6,483 nt of DNA, taken from positions 1-6,483 of the forward strand of contig OMSP01000046.1 of assembly GCA_900313775.1 (NCBI GenBank). Direction: 5' to 3'. Positions 1 through 5,278 of this stretch are shown piece after piece. The notes beneath the pieces are model-generated. The model was not told where the DNA came from, searched no databases, and worked only from the letters and a program-made list of their open reading frames with translations. A program made the translations under genes and the position numbers. How positions within the stretch are numbered: the stretch's first letter is position 1; each line of letters begins with the position of its first letter. The DNA is from an uncultured Eubacteriales bacterium (GTDB lineage Bacteria; Bacillota; Clostridia; Lachnospirales; Lachnospiraceae).

Positions 1-7
1 AAAAAAA

Positions 8-34
8 TTGTATTAATGTATTGACACAATACAA
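8..34. promoter_or_regulatory. Probable GntR (YtrA-type) operator: nested inverted repeats over the -35 box
   Basis: Two inverted repeats share the same DNA. The outer one is TTGTATT (8-14) and AATACAA (28-34), 13 bp apart. The inner one is TGTATTG (17-23) and CAATACA (27-33), 3 bp apart, and it covers the -35 box. As I recall, the Bacillus YtrA operator is also an inverted repeat with a 13-bp gap in the promoter, so spacing and place fit autoregulation by the first gene of the operon. Binding is inferred; the repeats are exact. Confidence 0.65.
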
Positions 35-49
35 CAAGAGGCGTATATT
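21..49 (+). promoter_or_regulatory. Sigma-A-type promoter of the GntR/ABC operon
   Basis: TTGACA at 21-26 is a perfect -35 box. It is followed by a 17-bp spacer and TATATT at 44-49, a 5/6 match to the -10 box. The predicted start of transcription is near 56, which leaves a leader of about 107 nt before the GntR gene. The -35 box lies inside an inverted repeat, so a bound repressor would block polymerase. The boxes are read directly; the start site is inferred. Confidence 0.85.
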
Positions 50-52
50 ATG

Positions 53-76
53 ATTGTACTAAGGAGATAGTACAAT
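53..76 (+). promoter_or_regulatory. 9-bp dyad / 5'-end RNA hairpin with Shine-Dalgarno-like loop
   Basis: ATTGTACTA (53-61) and TAGTACAAT (68-76) are perfect inverted arms around AGGAGA (62-67). The outer part, TTGTACT, resembles the TTGTATT half-sites at the -35 box, so this may be a second GntR site just at the transcription start. If transcription begins near 56, the RNA would instead begin with a stable stem of about six pairs displaying AGGAGA in its loop. No convincing start codon follows the loop at normal distance, so I do not call a gene here. Confidence 0.5.
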
Positions 77-83
77 TCGCGAA

Positions 84-121
84 TCGGGCCGGTGCACAGC
101 CCGGATGCAGGAATTCATGCA
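84..121 (+). other. Palindrome-rich leader of the GntR mRNA
   Basis: CGGGC (85-89) can pair with GCCCG (99-103) around a 9-nt loop. Next, 106-121 is an imperfect 16-bp palindrome with TGCA ends, a GAATTC core and a single mismatched pair (110/117). ATGCAGGAA occurs twice at 105-113 and 117-125. TTCGCGAA at 76-83 is another palindrome just upstream. The leader is unusually dense in dyads, but I do not recognise a known riboswitch. The rest of the leader, 126-148, shows nothing notable. Confidence 0.4.
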
Positions 122-163
122 GGAAAGATAACTTAAACTAAACGCGGGAAAGAGAGTGATTCA

Positions 164-535
164 ATGAAGTGGGAGTTTAAAAGCGGAGTACCGATCTATC
201 TTCAGATCATTACCACGCTCAAGATGAAGATCGCGGGCGGAGATCTGCCGCCGGGAAGCCAGGTGAAGCCGGTGAGAGAACTGGCGATGGAGGCAGGTGT
301 CAACCCCAATACCATGCAGCGGGCGCTCACCCAGCTGGAGCAGGAGGGATTGATGTACACCCTGCGAACGAGCGGACGGTTTGTGACGGAAGATACGGAG
401 GTGCTGAAGAAAATGCGCGAGACATTGAGCGAAGAGCATATCAAAGAGATGTTTGAAGCGCTCGGGAAACTGGGCATGTCGGGAGAAGAGATAGTAGATG
501 CAGTCGCATCTTATGAGAAGAAGGAGAGGAAGTGA
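164..535 (+). CDS. GntR-family transcriptional regulator, YtrA subfamily
   Basis: This 123-residue DNA-binding protein probably represses its own operon. The winged helix-turn-helix fills residues 9-75: PIYLQI at 10-15 opens it, PPG at 29-31 precedes the VKPVREL helix, NPNTMQRAL (47-55) is the recognition helix, and TSGRFV (69-74) ends the wing. Residues 76-123 form a short, charged, mostly helical tail, too small for a FadR- or HutC-type ligand domain; this is the hallmark of the YtrA subfamily, which dimerises through that tail. The start ATG at 164 has a weak purine-rich ribosome site (149-156) and gives the normal family length. The ABC ATPase gene follows after 4 bp, the usual partner of YtrA regulators. 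The inducer is not evident; in Bacillus, relatives respond to cell-wall-active antibiotics. Family assignment is firm; the target is inferred. Confidence 0.92.
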   Translation: MKWEFKSGVPIYLQIITTLKMKIAGGDLPPGSQVKPVRELAMEAGVNPNTMQRALTQLEQEGLMYTLRTSGRFVTEDTEVLKKMRETLSEEHIKEMFEALGKLGMSGEEIVDAVASYEKKERK

Positions 536-539
536 GAAG

Positions 540-1235
540 ATGGCAGCAATCGTATGTAATGGTCTGACCAAAAAGTTCGGTAAGACGACGGCTCTGCATC
601 AGGTCGATCTGAAGCTGGAACCGGGACGCATAGTTGGTCTGGCAGGTCCGAACGGGAGCGGCAAGACAACACTGATCAAGCTGGCTCAGCATATGCTGGT
701 GCCGACGGACGGAGAGATCATGGTCAATGATCGGACTCCGGGCCCGGAGACCAAGGCTCATGTCGCTTATCTGCCGGACAGAGATTTCCTGCCGGACTGG
801 ATGAAGGTGGATGCGCTGATAAGGCTTTATGAGAAGTTCTATGAAGATTTCAACCGGGAGACAGCTGAGATCATGCTGAGAAATCTTGACATCAGCCCGG
901 ACATGGTGTTCAAGAAGATGTCCAAGGGGACGCGTGAGAAGGTCCAGCTGATCCTGACGATGAGCCGCAAGGCGGATGTTTATCTGCTGGATGAGCCGAT
1001 CGCGGGTGTGGATCCGGCGGCGAGAGATTATATTATCCGCACGATCATTTCCAATTATAATCCGGAGGGACTTGTGCTGATCTCTACACATCTGATTGCG
1101 GATATCGAGTCAGTTCTGGATGAAGTGATCTTTCTCAAGGAAGGGGAGATCGTGCTTCATGAGAACGCGGATGACCTGAGAATGAGAGTAAATAAGAGTG
1201 TCGATGAATATTTCCGGGAGGTGTTCGCATGTTAG
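540..1235 (+). CDS. ABC transporter ATP-binding protein (ABC-2 exporter type, YtrB-like)
   Basis: This 231-residue nucleotide-binding subunit powers the permease encoded next to it. Visible motifs in order are Walker A GPNGSGKT (36-43), a Q-loop region AYLPDRD (76-82), a signature region MSKGTREK (127-134), Walker B VYLLDEP (147-153) with catalytic Glu152, the D-loop AGVD (155-158) and the switch histidine in STHL (182-185). The signature is SKGT rather than SGGQ, and no glutamine stands at the Q-loop; both are common in exporters paired with YtrA regulators. I chose ATG 540 over an in-frame upstream ATG at 498, because AAGGAGAGG (521-529) lies at good distance and the translated protein then begins as the family does. 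The upstream choice would overlap the GntR gene by 38 bp. The last 7 bp overlap the permease start, so the two are probably translationally coupled. The substrate is unknown. Confidence 0.93.
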   Translation: MAAIVCNGLTKKFGKTTALHQVDLKLEPGRIVGLAGPNGSGKTTLIKLAQHMLVPTDGEIMVNDRTPGPETKAHVAYLPDRDFLPDWMKVDALIRLYEKFYEDFNRETAEIMLRNLDISPDMVFKKMSKGTREKVQLILTMSRKADVYLLDEPIAGVDPAARDYIIRTIISNYNPEGLVLISTHLIADIESVLDEVIFLKEGEIVLHENADDLRMRVNKSVDEYFREVFAC

Positions 1236-2059
1236 GCAAATTATTGGGTTATGAAATGAAAGCTTACGGGCGGATCCTGGTCCCGATCTATATCGCGCTG
1301 ATCGCTCTGGCAGCGATCCTGGGAATCAGTTTCAAACTTCTGCCCGAGAAGACAACACTGAGTGTGATCTTTGCGTTTGCGCTGATCGTTTACATCCTGT
1401 TGCTGGTCGCGGTCGGTGCAGTGACGACGATTTTGGGGATCAGCCGATATTATAACAATATGCTCGGCCGGGAAGGATACCTGATGTTTTCGCTGCCGGT
1501 AAGGACGAGTACGCTGATGACCGCCAAGACACTGGCGGCTCTGATCTGGACGATCTTCGGTGCGATCGTGGGATTTGCAGCTATTGCGACGACTTTTGTC
1601 CTCGGCAAATTCACGAATGCGGATTATGCGCAGTTGGGCGAAGTGTTTGAGATGCTGTTCAAGTTTATCAAGCCTTATACCGGTCATATCATTCTGTGGA
1701 TCGGGATCATGATCCTGGCGGTCCTTGTGATCATTGTCCGCGTTTACGCGGCGGTATCGATCGGAAGCCAGTGGAGCAGTCACAGGCTGGTCGGCAGTAT
1801 CCTCGCCTATATCGGGATCAAACTCGTCGAGGTGATCATCGCCAATATCTTCCAGGCGATCGATCCGGTCAGAGAGTGGTTTGATAACCTTTTGGCGAAG
1901 AGTACCGAGGTGTCATCTTTCATGTCCACTACGGTAAGCACGACTGGTCTGGGCAGTTGGGCACTGCAATTGGTCGTGCTGGCGATCATCCTGATCGAGA
2001 TCATCGTCTACTGGCTGCTGGCCTGGTATTTCACTGACAGGAAGCTGAATCTGGCGTAG
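1229..2059 (+). CDS. ABC-2-type transporter permease, six membrane helices
   Basis: This 276-residue integral membrane subunit should form the channel for the adjacent ATPase. Hydrophobic stretches suggest six helices near residues 15-34, 45-71, 99-126, 153-178, 187-208 and 244-268. Between helices 2 and 3 lies RYYNNMLGREGYL (73-85) followed by LPV (89-91). This polar-aromatic segment, often written as FY..LLG.EGYL.F.LPV, recurs in clostridial ABC-2 permeases next to GntR regulators and probably is the coupling helix to the ATPase. The start ATG at 1229 overlaps the ATPase stop and has GGGAGGTG (1216-1223) five bases upstream. Only one permease gene is present, so a homodimer is likely. An exporter for an antimicrobial, lipid or peptide is plausible by family, but nothing in the sequence names the cargo. 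Confidence 0.9.
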   Translation: MLGKLLGYEMKAYGRILVPIYIALIALAAILGISFKLLPEKTTLSVIFAFALIVYILLLVAVGAVTTILGISRYYNNMLGREGYLMFSLPVRTSTLMTAKTLAALIWTIFGAIVGFAAIATTFVLGKFTNADYAQLGEVFEMLFKFIKPYTGHIILWIGIMILAVLVIIVRVYAAVSIGSQWSSHRLVGSILAYIGIKLVEVIIANIFQAIDPVREWFDNLLAKSTEVSSFMSTTVSTTGLGSWALQLVVLAIILIEIIVYWLLAWYFTDRKLNLA

Positions 2060-2111
2060 AAAGAGGCCGGGAAGACAGAGCACTGATATACAAAAGTGAA
2101 TAAGAAAGCCC

Positions 2112-2152
2112 GCAGGGGAGCTCATGATCGTGAGCGCCCCTGCTATTTATTA
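2112..2152 (+). terminator. Rho-independent terminator of the GntR/ABC operon
   Basis: GCAGGGG (2112-2118) pairs with CCCCTGC (2137-2143). After one A/G mismatch, GCTCA (2120-2124) pairs with TGAGC (2131-2135), leaving a 6-nt loop. The stem is followed by TATTTATTAT, a T-rich though not pure T tail. It lies about 50 bp after the permease stop and before the next promoter. Confidence 0.85.
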
Positions 2153-2207
2153 TATAATTAAATAAATCATTATCATTGATATAAAACGGATATTACGAAT
2201 CCGGCGG

Positions 2208-2225
2208 AGATTATTGAATTAATCT
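2208..2225. promoter_or_regulatory. 6-6-6 dyad framing the yedE -35 box (possible operator)
   Basis: AGATTA (2208-2213) and TAATCT (2220-2225) are exact inverted arms, and the six bases between them are the proposed -35 box TTGAAT. A dimeric regulator bound here would cover the -35 box. I cannot name the regulator, and AT-rich DNA gives such short dyads by chance fairly often. Confidence 0.4.
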
Positions 2226-2243
2226 ATGTGGTAATCCTATAAT
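2214..2243 (+). promoter_or_regulatory. Promoter of the yedE-tusA unit
   Basis: TTGAAT (2214-2219) and the perfect -10 box TATAAT (2238-2243) are 18 bp apart in the AT-rich gap. Transcription would start near 2250, leaving a leader of about 68 nt that includes a hairpin. The preceding terminator isolates this unit from the ABC operon, which supports a promoter here. Confidence 0.7.
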
Positions 2244-2252
2244 TAAAGACGG

Positions 2253-2278
2253 TGGAGTGTTAGGCAAAAACAACTCCA
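2253..2278 (+). promoter_or_regulatory. Hairpin in the yedE mRNA leader
   Basis: TGGAGT (2253-2258) pairs with ACTCCA (2273-2278). The stem continues with three more pairs (2259-2261 with 2269-2271) past a bulged A at 2272, leaving a 7-nt loop. It would sit at the very 5' end of the transcript, about 25 nt before the ribosome site. It may only stabilise the RNA. There is no T tail, so it is not a terminator. Confidence 0.4.
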
Positions 2279-2317
2279 TATATTATGAGATTTCTGCAGA
2301 AAGAAGGAGGAAACAAA

Positions 2318-3439
2318 ATGAAATTCAACATGTCAGATTCCAAGATCAAACTGTTGATCGCGGGCGTTATCTGCGGCCTTGTCGCCATGGTCCTCGCGAT
2401 GAAGGGCAATCCGCCGAATATGGCCTTTTGTATTGCCTGCTTTATCCGCGATTCAGCCGGCGCGCTCGGTCTGCATCAGGCGGCGCCGGTCATGTTCCTG
2501 CGTCCGGAGGTCATCGGTCTGGTCATCGGTGCATTCGTGATCTCCATTGCGACCAAAGAGTTTAAGGTAACAGCCGGATCTTCTCCGATGATCCGCTTCC
2601 TGCTCGGCGTGATGATCGTTATCGGCGCACTCGTATTTCTGGGATGCCCGCTGCGTATGGTCATTCGTATGTCCGCAGGCGATGCCAATGCATGGATCGC
2701 GCTGATCGGCTTCATCCTCGGCGTCGCTACCGGTACACTGGCCCTCAAGAACGGCTATTCACTCGGTCGCTCTTATGAGACTAACAAGACGGCCGGTACA
2801 GTGCTGCCGCTGATGATGGCAGCTCTGTTTATTCTTTTCCTGGCAGCTCCGGCTCTGTTCCATTTCACGGAAGCGGGCGGCGGCCCGGGCGCTCTGCACG
2901 CACCGGTCGCGCTGGCTCTGATCGGCGCGCTGATCTTCGGTGTCTTTGCACAGCGTTCCCGCATGTGCTTTGCAGGCTCCATCCGTGACATCATTATGCT
3001 CAAGGATTTCAGCCTGATCTGCATCATCGGCGGTCTGTTCCTCGTGATGCTGATCTACAACATCGCGACAGGCGGCTTCCACTTCAGCATGGCGGGACAG
3101 CCCATCTCACATCAGCAGTGGCTGTGGAATGTCCTCGGCATGTATGTTGTCGGTTTTGCGGCAGTGCTCGCAGGCGGATGCCCGCTGCGCCAGCTCATCA
3201 TGGCCGGCCAGGGATCTCTGGACGCTGCTGTCACAGTCCTCGGTATGTTCTTCGGTGCTGCCATGGCTCATAACTTCGGTCTGGCTTCCGCCGGTGATAT
3301 GAAAAATGCTGAGACAGGTGAAGTCACACTCGGCGGCGCAAGCCCGAACGGACGCATCGCTGTCATCATCTGCATCATCCTTCTCTTTGTCATTGCTTTC
3401 GTAGGCAATAAGCGCAAAGAAGAGAAAGCGGCAGAGTGA
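2318..3439 (+). CDS. yedE: YedE/YeeE-family membrane transporter, putative selenium (or sulfur) importer
   Basis: This 373-residue polytopic membrane protein is predicted to bring a reactive selenium or sulfur species into the cell. It has about ten hydrophobic segments and a basic/acidic tail (KRKEEK) on the cytoplasmic side. The two halves echo each other: FCIACFIRD (37-45) then GCPLR (109-113) in the first, and RMCFAGSIRD (215-224) then GGCPLR (286-291) in the second. Cysteines 38, 41, 110, 217 and 288 sit in these motifs. In the related thiosulfate carrier YeeE (TsuA), conserved cysteines in a similar arrangement pass the substrate through the membrane. The overall sequence and the TusA-like partner match the group called YedE putative selenium transporter. 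I chose ATG 2318 because AAGGAGG (2304-2310) ends 7 bases before it; an in-frame ATG at 2285 lacks a site. The family is firm; selenium versus thiosulfate is not settled by sequence here. Confidence 0.88.
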   Translation: MKFNMSDSKIKLLIAGVICGLVAMVLAMKGNPPNMAFCIACFIRDSAGALGLHQAAPVMFLRPEVIGLVIGAFVISIATKEFKVTAGSSPMIRFLLGVMIVIGALVFLGCPLRMVIRMSAGDANAWIALIGFILGVATGTLALKNGYSLGRSYETNKTAGTVLPLMMAALFILFLAAPALFHFTEAGGGPGALHAPVALALIGALIFGVFAQRSRMCFAGSIRDIIMLKDFSLICIIGGLFLVMLIYNIATGGFHFSMAGQPISHQQWLWNVLGMYVVGFAAVLAGGCPLRQLIMAGQGSLDAAVTVLGMFFGAAMAHNFGLASAGDMKNAETGEVTLGGASPNGRIAVIICIILLFVIAFVGNKRKEEKAAE

Positions 3440-3645
3440 TGAAGACCGTAGATGCCCGCGGACTCGCCTGTCCGGAACCTTTGATGATGGCGCAGGCCGC
3501 CGTCAAGAAGGCGGATGAGCCGGTCGAAGTGCTGGTCGACTCGGTGATTCCGAAGGAGAACATCTGCAAGTTCGCGAAGAAAAAGAAAAAAGATTTTTCT
3601 GTCGAAGAGAGAGAAGGCGTGTTTCACATCGTGATTCAGCCTTGA
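3439..3645 (+). CDS. TusA/SirA/YedF-family sulfur (selenium) carrier protein
   Basis: This small cytoplasmic protein of 68 residues has the TusA fold. The signature GLACPEPL (8-15) contains the CPxP motif with active Cys11, which in this family carries persulfide or selenium. Later, ENICKFA (about 46-52) matches the conserved EN..RFA helix, and the chain ends in a beta strand (GVFHIVIQP). It is a single-domain form; the selenium-linked YedF proteins of many clostridia have an added DsrE-like domain of about 100 residues, absent here. The start ATG at 3439 overlaps the last base of the yedE stop (TGATG), and no clear ribosome site precedes it, so translation probably depends on ribosomes finishing yedE. 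A GTG at 3436 would add one residue. It likely accepts the imported atom from the transporter and hands it to an enzyme outside the window. A lysine run (KKKKK, about 53-57) is encoded by an A-rich stretch. Confidence 0.88.
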   Translation: MKTVDARGLACPEPLMMAQAAVKKADEPVEVLVDSVIPKENICKFAKKKKKDFSVEEREGVFHIVIQP

Positions 3646-3655
3646 TCGACAACAA

Positions 3656-3690
3656 GAAGGCCACCGCATTTGCGGTGGCCTTCTCTTTCC
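3656..3690 (+). terminator. Rho-independent terminator after the tusA-like gene
   Basis: GAAGGCCACCGC (3656-3667) and GCGGTGGCCTTC (3672-3683) form a perfect 12-bp stem with an ATTT loop. The tail is TCTTTCC, only moderately rich in T. The stem begins 10 bp after the stop codon of the preceding gene and ends just 35 bp before the next start. Confidence 0.88.
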
Positions 3691-3698
3691 TGTAAAAT
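3670..3698 (+). promoter_or_regulatory. Possible weak promoter overlapping the terminator
   Basis: TAAAAT (3693-3698) matches the -10 consensus at 5 of 6 positions and has TTGCGG (3670-3675) 17 bp upstream, a poor -35 box inside the terminator stem. If used, transcription would begin near 3705, right at the ribosome site of the synthetase gene. The alternative is terminator read-through. No better promoter is visible between the two genes. Confidence 0.3.
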
Positions 3699-3718
3699 AA
3701 ATGACAGGAGGAATCACT

Positions 3719-5245
3719 ATGACACGATTAGTCGAATACAGAGGACATATCAGGAATTGGAAAACTTTGTGCGCGGAGCTCGGGATCGATAAGGGGCTTG
3801 AGGCGAAGGCGCGCGAGGAAGCGATCCTTGTAGCGGGCTATGAGCGCTGGGGGACAAATATGGGACGGCATCTGTTCGGGATGTTCGCGCTGACGATCGA
3901 AGACGGCGATAAGATCTTCGGTCTGCGCGATCAGTTCGGCACTAAGCCCTATTATTACTATGTGACTGCGGACGGACGTCTGCTGTCAGGCTTAAGTATC
4001 CGCAGGATCATAGCTCAGGACGGGTTTGTCAAAGAGCTGAATCCCGATATGCTCCAGTTGTATCTGACCTATACATATGCACCGGGCGAGGAGACTTTTT
4101 TCAAAGGTCTGAAGAAGCTGATGCCCGGACATTTTCTGGTCTTTGAGAACGGGGAGCTCAAGGTCGGGCGGTATTTCGCTCCGGTTTTCAAGCCCAATGA
4201 GAATAAATCGCTGGAGGATTGGGCGCATGAGATCCACGAGACGCTAGGATTTGTAATGACAGAGGTCAAGACAGATGAGGAGAGGGCGGAATCCTTCCTC
4301 TCGGGCGGAGTAGACTCCTCCTATGTGCTTGCGATGTCCGACGCGGACGCGGCAAATTCCTGCGGTTATGAGGATGAGCGCTTCGATGAATCGCCGCTGG
4401 CCGCCAAGACAGCTGAGCTTCTCGGGAGAAAGTTCAACAGGCGGATCGTGCAGCCGGAGGAGTATTTCGCGATCGTTCCCTGGGTCATGGAGAATATGGA
4501 ACTGCCGCTGGCCGATGCTTCGGCGATCGTTTTTGCGCTGGGAGCCAGATCGACAGCAGAACACACCAAACTCTGTTACTCGGGAGAGGGTGCGGACGAA
4601 TTTTTCGGCGGCTACAATATGTACCGTAATGCTGAGCGTTACGGCGACGATCTCAAGGATTTCTATATCGGCAATACCAATATCATGAAGGAAGACGAGA
4701 AGCAGAAGCTTCTGAAGTATTATAATCCGGATCTTAAGCCGATCGATATCGCGAAACCCATCTATGAGGAGATCGAAGATTGTGATCCGCTGACCAAGAT
4801 GAGTGCTGTCGACATCCGGCTGTGGCTGGAAGGAGACATTTATCTGAATGTAGACAAGATGAGCACGGCAGCAGGGCTCGAGGTCCGAATGCCTTTGACT
4901 GATCTGCGGATATTCAGTATCGCTTCAACCATGCCGGCGCGTTTCAAGGTCAATGAAGAGCAGAACAAGGTCGCTTTCCGCACGGCCGCGGCCAAGGTCC
5001 TTCCGGATGAGATAGCCTTCCGCAAGAAGCTCGGTTTCATCGTGCCGATCCGCCACTGGATGGCCGATGAGCGCTACAACGGGCCGGTAAAAGAAAAACT
5101 CTTCGGAGAAACGGCAGCGAAGTTTTTTGAGGAGGCGGAGCTGAAGGCACTGTGGGATGCCTATATCGGAGGAGACTCGGATCTCTGGAGAAAGATCTGG
5201 ACCATCTATACATTTATTGTCTGGTACGACATCTATTTCGCGTAA
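3719..5245 (+). CDS. Asparagine-synthetase-like protein with truncated glutaminase domain
   Basis: This 508-residue protein is built like class-II asparagine synthetase (AsnB), which uses ATP to activate aspartate and adds ammonia. The C-terminal synthetase domain looks complete: the ATP pyrophosphatase loop SGGVDSS (195-201), SGEGADEFFGGY (288-299), then EVRMPLTD, KVAFRTAA and RKKLGFIVP. The N-terminal glutaminase domain is incomplete. Residues 5-23 align with the YNGEIYN strand found about 70 residues into AsnB, but here read YRGHIRN; LFGMFAL (52-58) and RDQFGTKPYYY (70-80) follow as usual. The segment with the catalytic Cys-Gly-Ile start and the TRLSI loop is therefore absent. ATG 3719 has AGGAGG at 3706-3711; starting at 3701 would add six residues and put that site inside the gene. 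Glutamine hydrolysis by the normal mechanism seems impossible, so free ammonia or another nucleophile is likely. A role in making a natural product or modifying an unusual acid is possible. The reading frame is intact, so it is not simply decayed. Confidence 0.87.
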   Translation: MTRLVEYRGHIRNWKTLCAELGIDKGLEAKAREEAILVAGYERWGTNMGRHLFGMFALTIEDGDKIFGLRDQFGTKPYYYYVTADGRLLSGLSIRRIIAQDGFVKELNPDMLQLYLTYTYAPGEETFFKGLKKLMPGHFLVFENGELKVGRYFAPVFKPNENKSLEDWAHEIHETLGFVMTEVKTDEERAESFLSGGVDSSYVLAMSDADAANSCGYEDERFDESPLAAKTAELLGRKFNRRIVQPEEYFAIVPWVMENMELPLADASAIVFALGARSTAEHTKLCYSGEGADEFFGGYNMYRNAERYGDDLKDFYIGNTNIMKEDEKQKLLKYYNPDLKPIDIAKPIYEEIEDCDPLTKMSAVDIRLWLEGDIYLNVDKMSTAAGLEVRMPLTDLRIFSIASTMPARFKVNEEQNKVAFRTAAAKVLPDEIAFRKKLGFIVPIRHWMADERYNGPVKEKLFGETAAKFFEEAELKALWDAYIGGDSDLWRKIWTIYTFIVWYDIYFA

Positions 5246-5278
5246 GGCACAGATGATCGGTGAGGTAATATAGTCACT

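Noticed and set aside
105..131. Eight-codon ORF (MQEFMQER) in the GntR leader, possibly a leader peptide.
   Set aside because: No ribosome site at a suitable distance, no control codon pattern and no attenuator downstream; the repeat ATGCAGGAA explains its look.
498..539. Upstream in-frame ATG extending the ABC ATPase by 14 residues.
   Set aside because: It lies within the GntR gene without a ribosome site, and the extra residues (basic, RRRR) do not resemble an ABC N-terminus.
441..1091. Long open frame of 216 codons on the minus strand opposite the ABC ATPase.
   Set aside because: It mirrors the codon pattern of the real gene, has no recognisable motif and no promoter or ribosome site.
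2165..2182. Fur/PerR-like box: ATTATCA (2169-2175) and a TATCA-T-TGATA dyad (2171-2181).
   Set aside because: Only one 7-base half-site is good, the region is very AT-rich, and it lies upstream of the proposed -35 box; chance is a fair explanation.
2257..2565. 102-codon frame starting GTGTTAGGCAAA, sharing 11 bases with the permease start at 1230-1240.
   Set aside because: It overlaps yedE in another frame, and an 11-base match is expected several times by chance in a window of this size.
3576..3594. A-rich run in the tusA-like gene as a programmed frameshift site.
   Set aside because: The zero frame reads AAA AAA G, not the A AAA AAG register needed for -1 slippage, and no longer product would result.
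3643..3645. In view of the selenium context, the TGA after the tusA-like gene as a selenocysteine codon.
   Set aside because: The protein is already complete at its last beta strand, the following frame has no homology, and the hairpin downstream is a terminator placed too neatly after the stop.
3701..3718. Earlier ATG for the synthetase gene (six extra residues, MTGGIT).
   Set aside because: It would place the AGGAGG ribosome site inside the coding region and has no site of its own.
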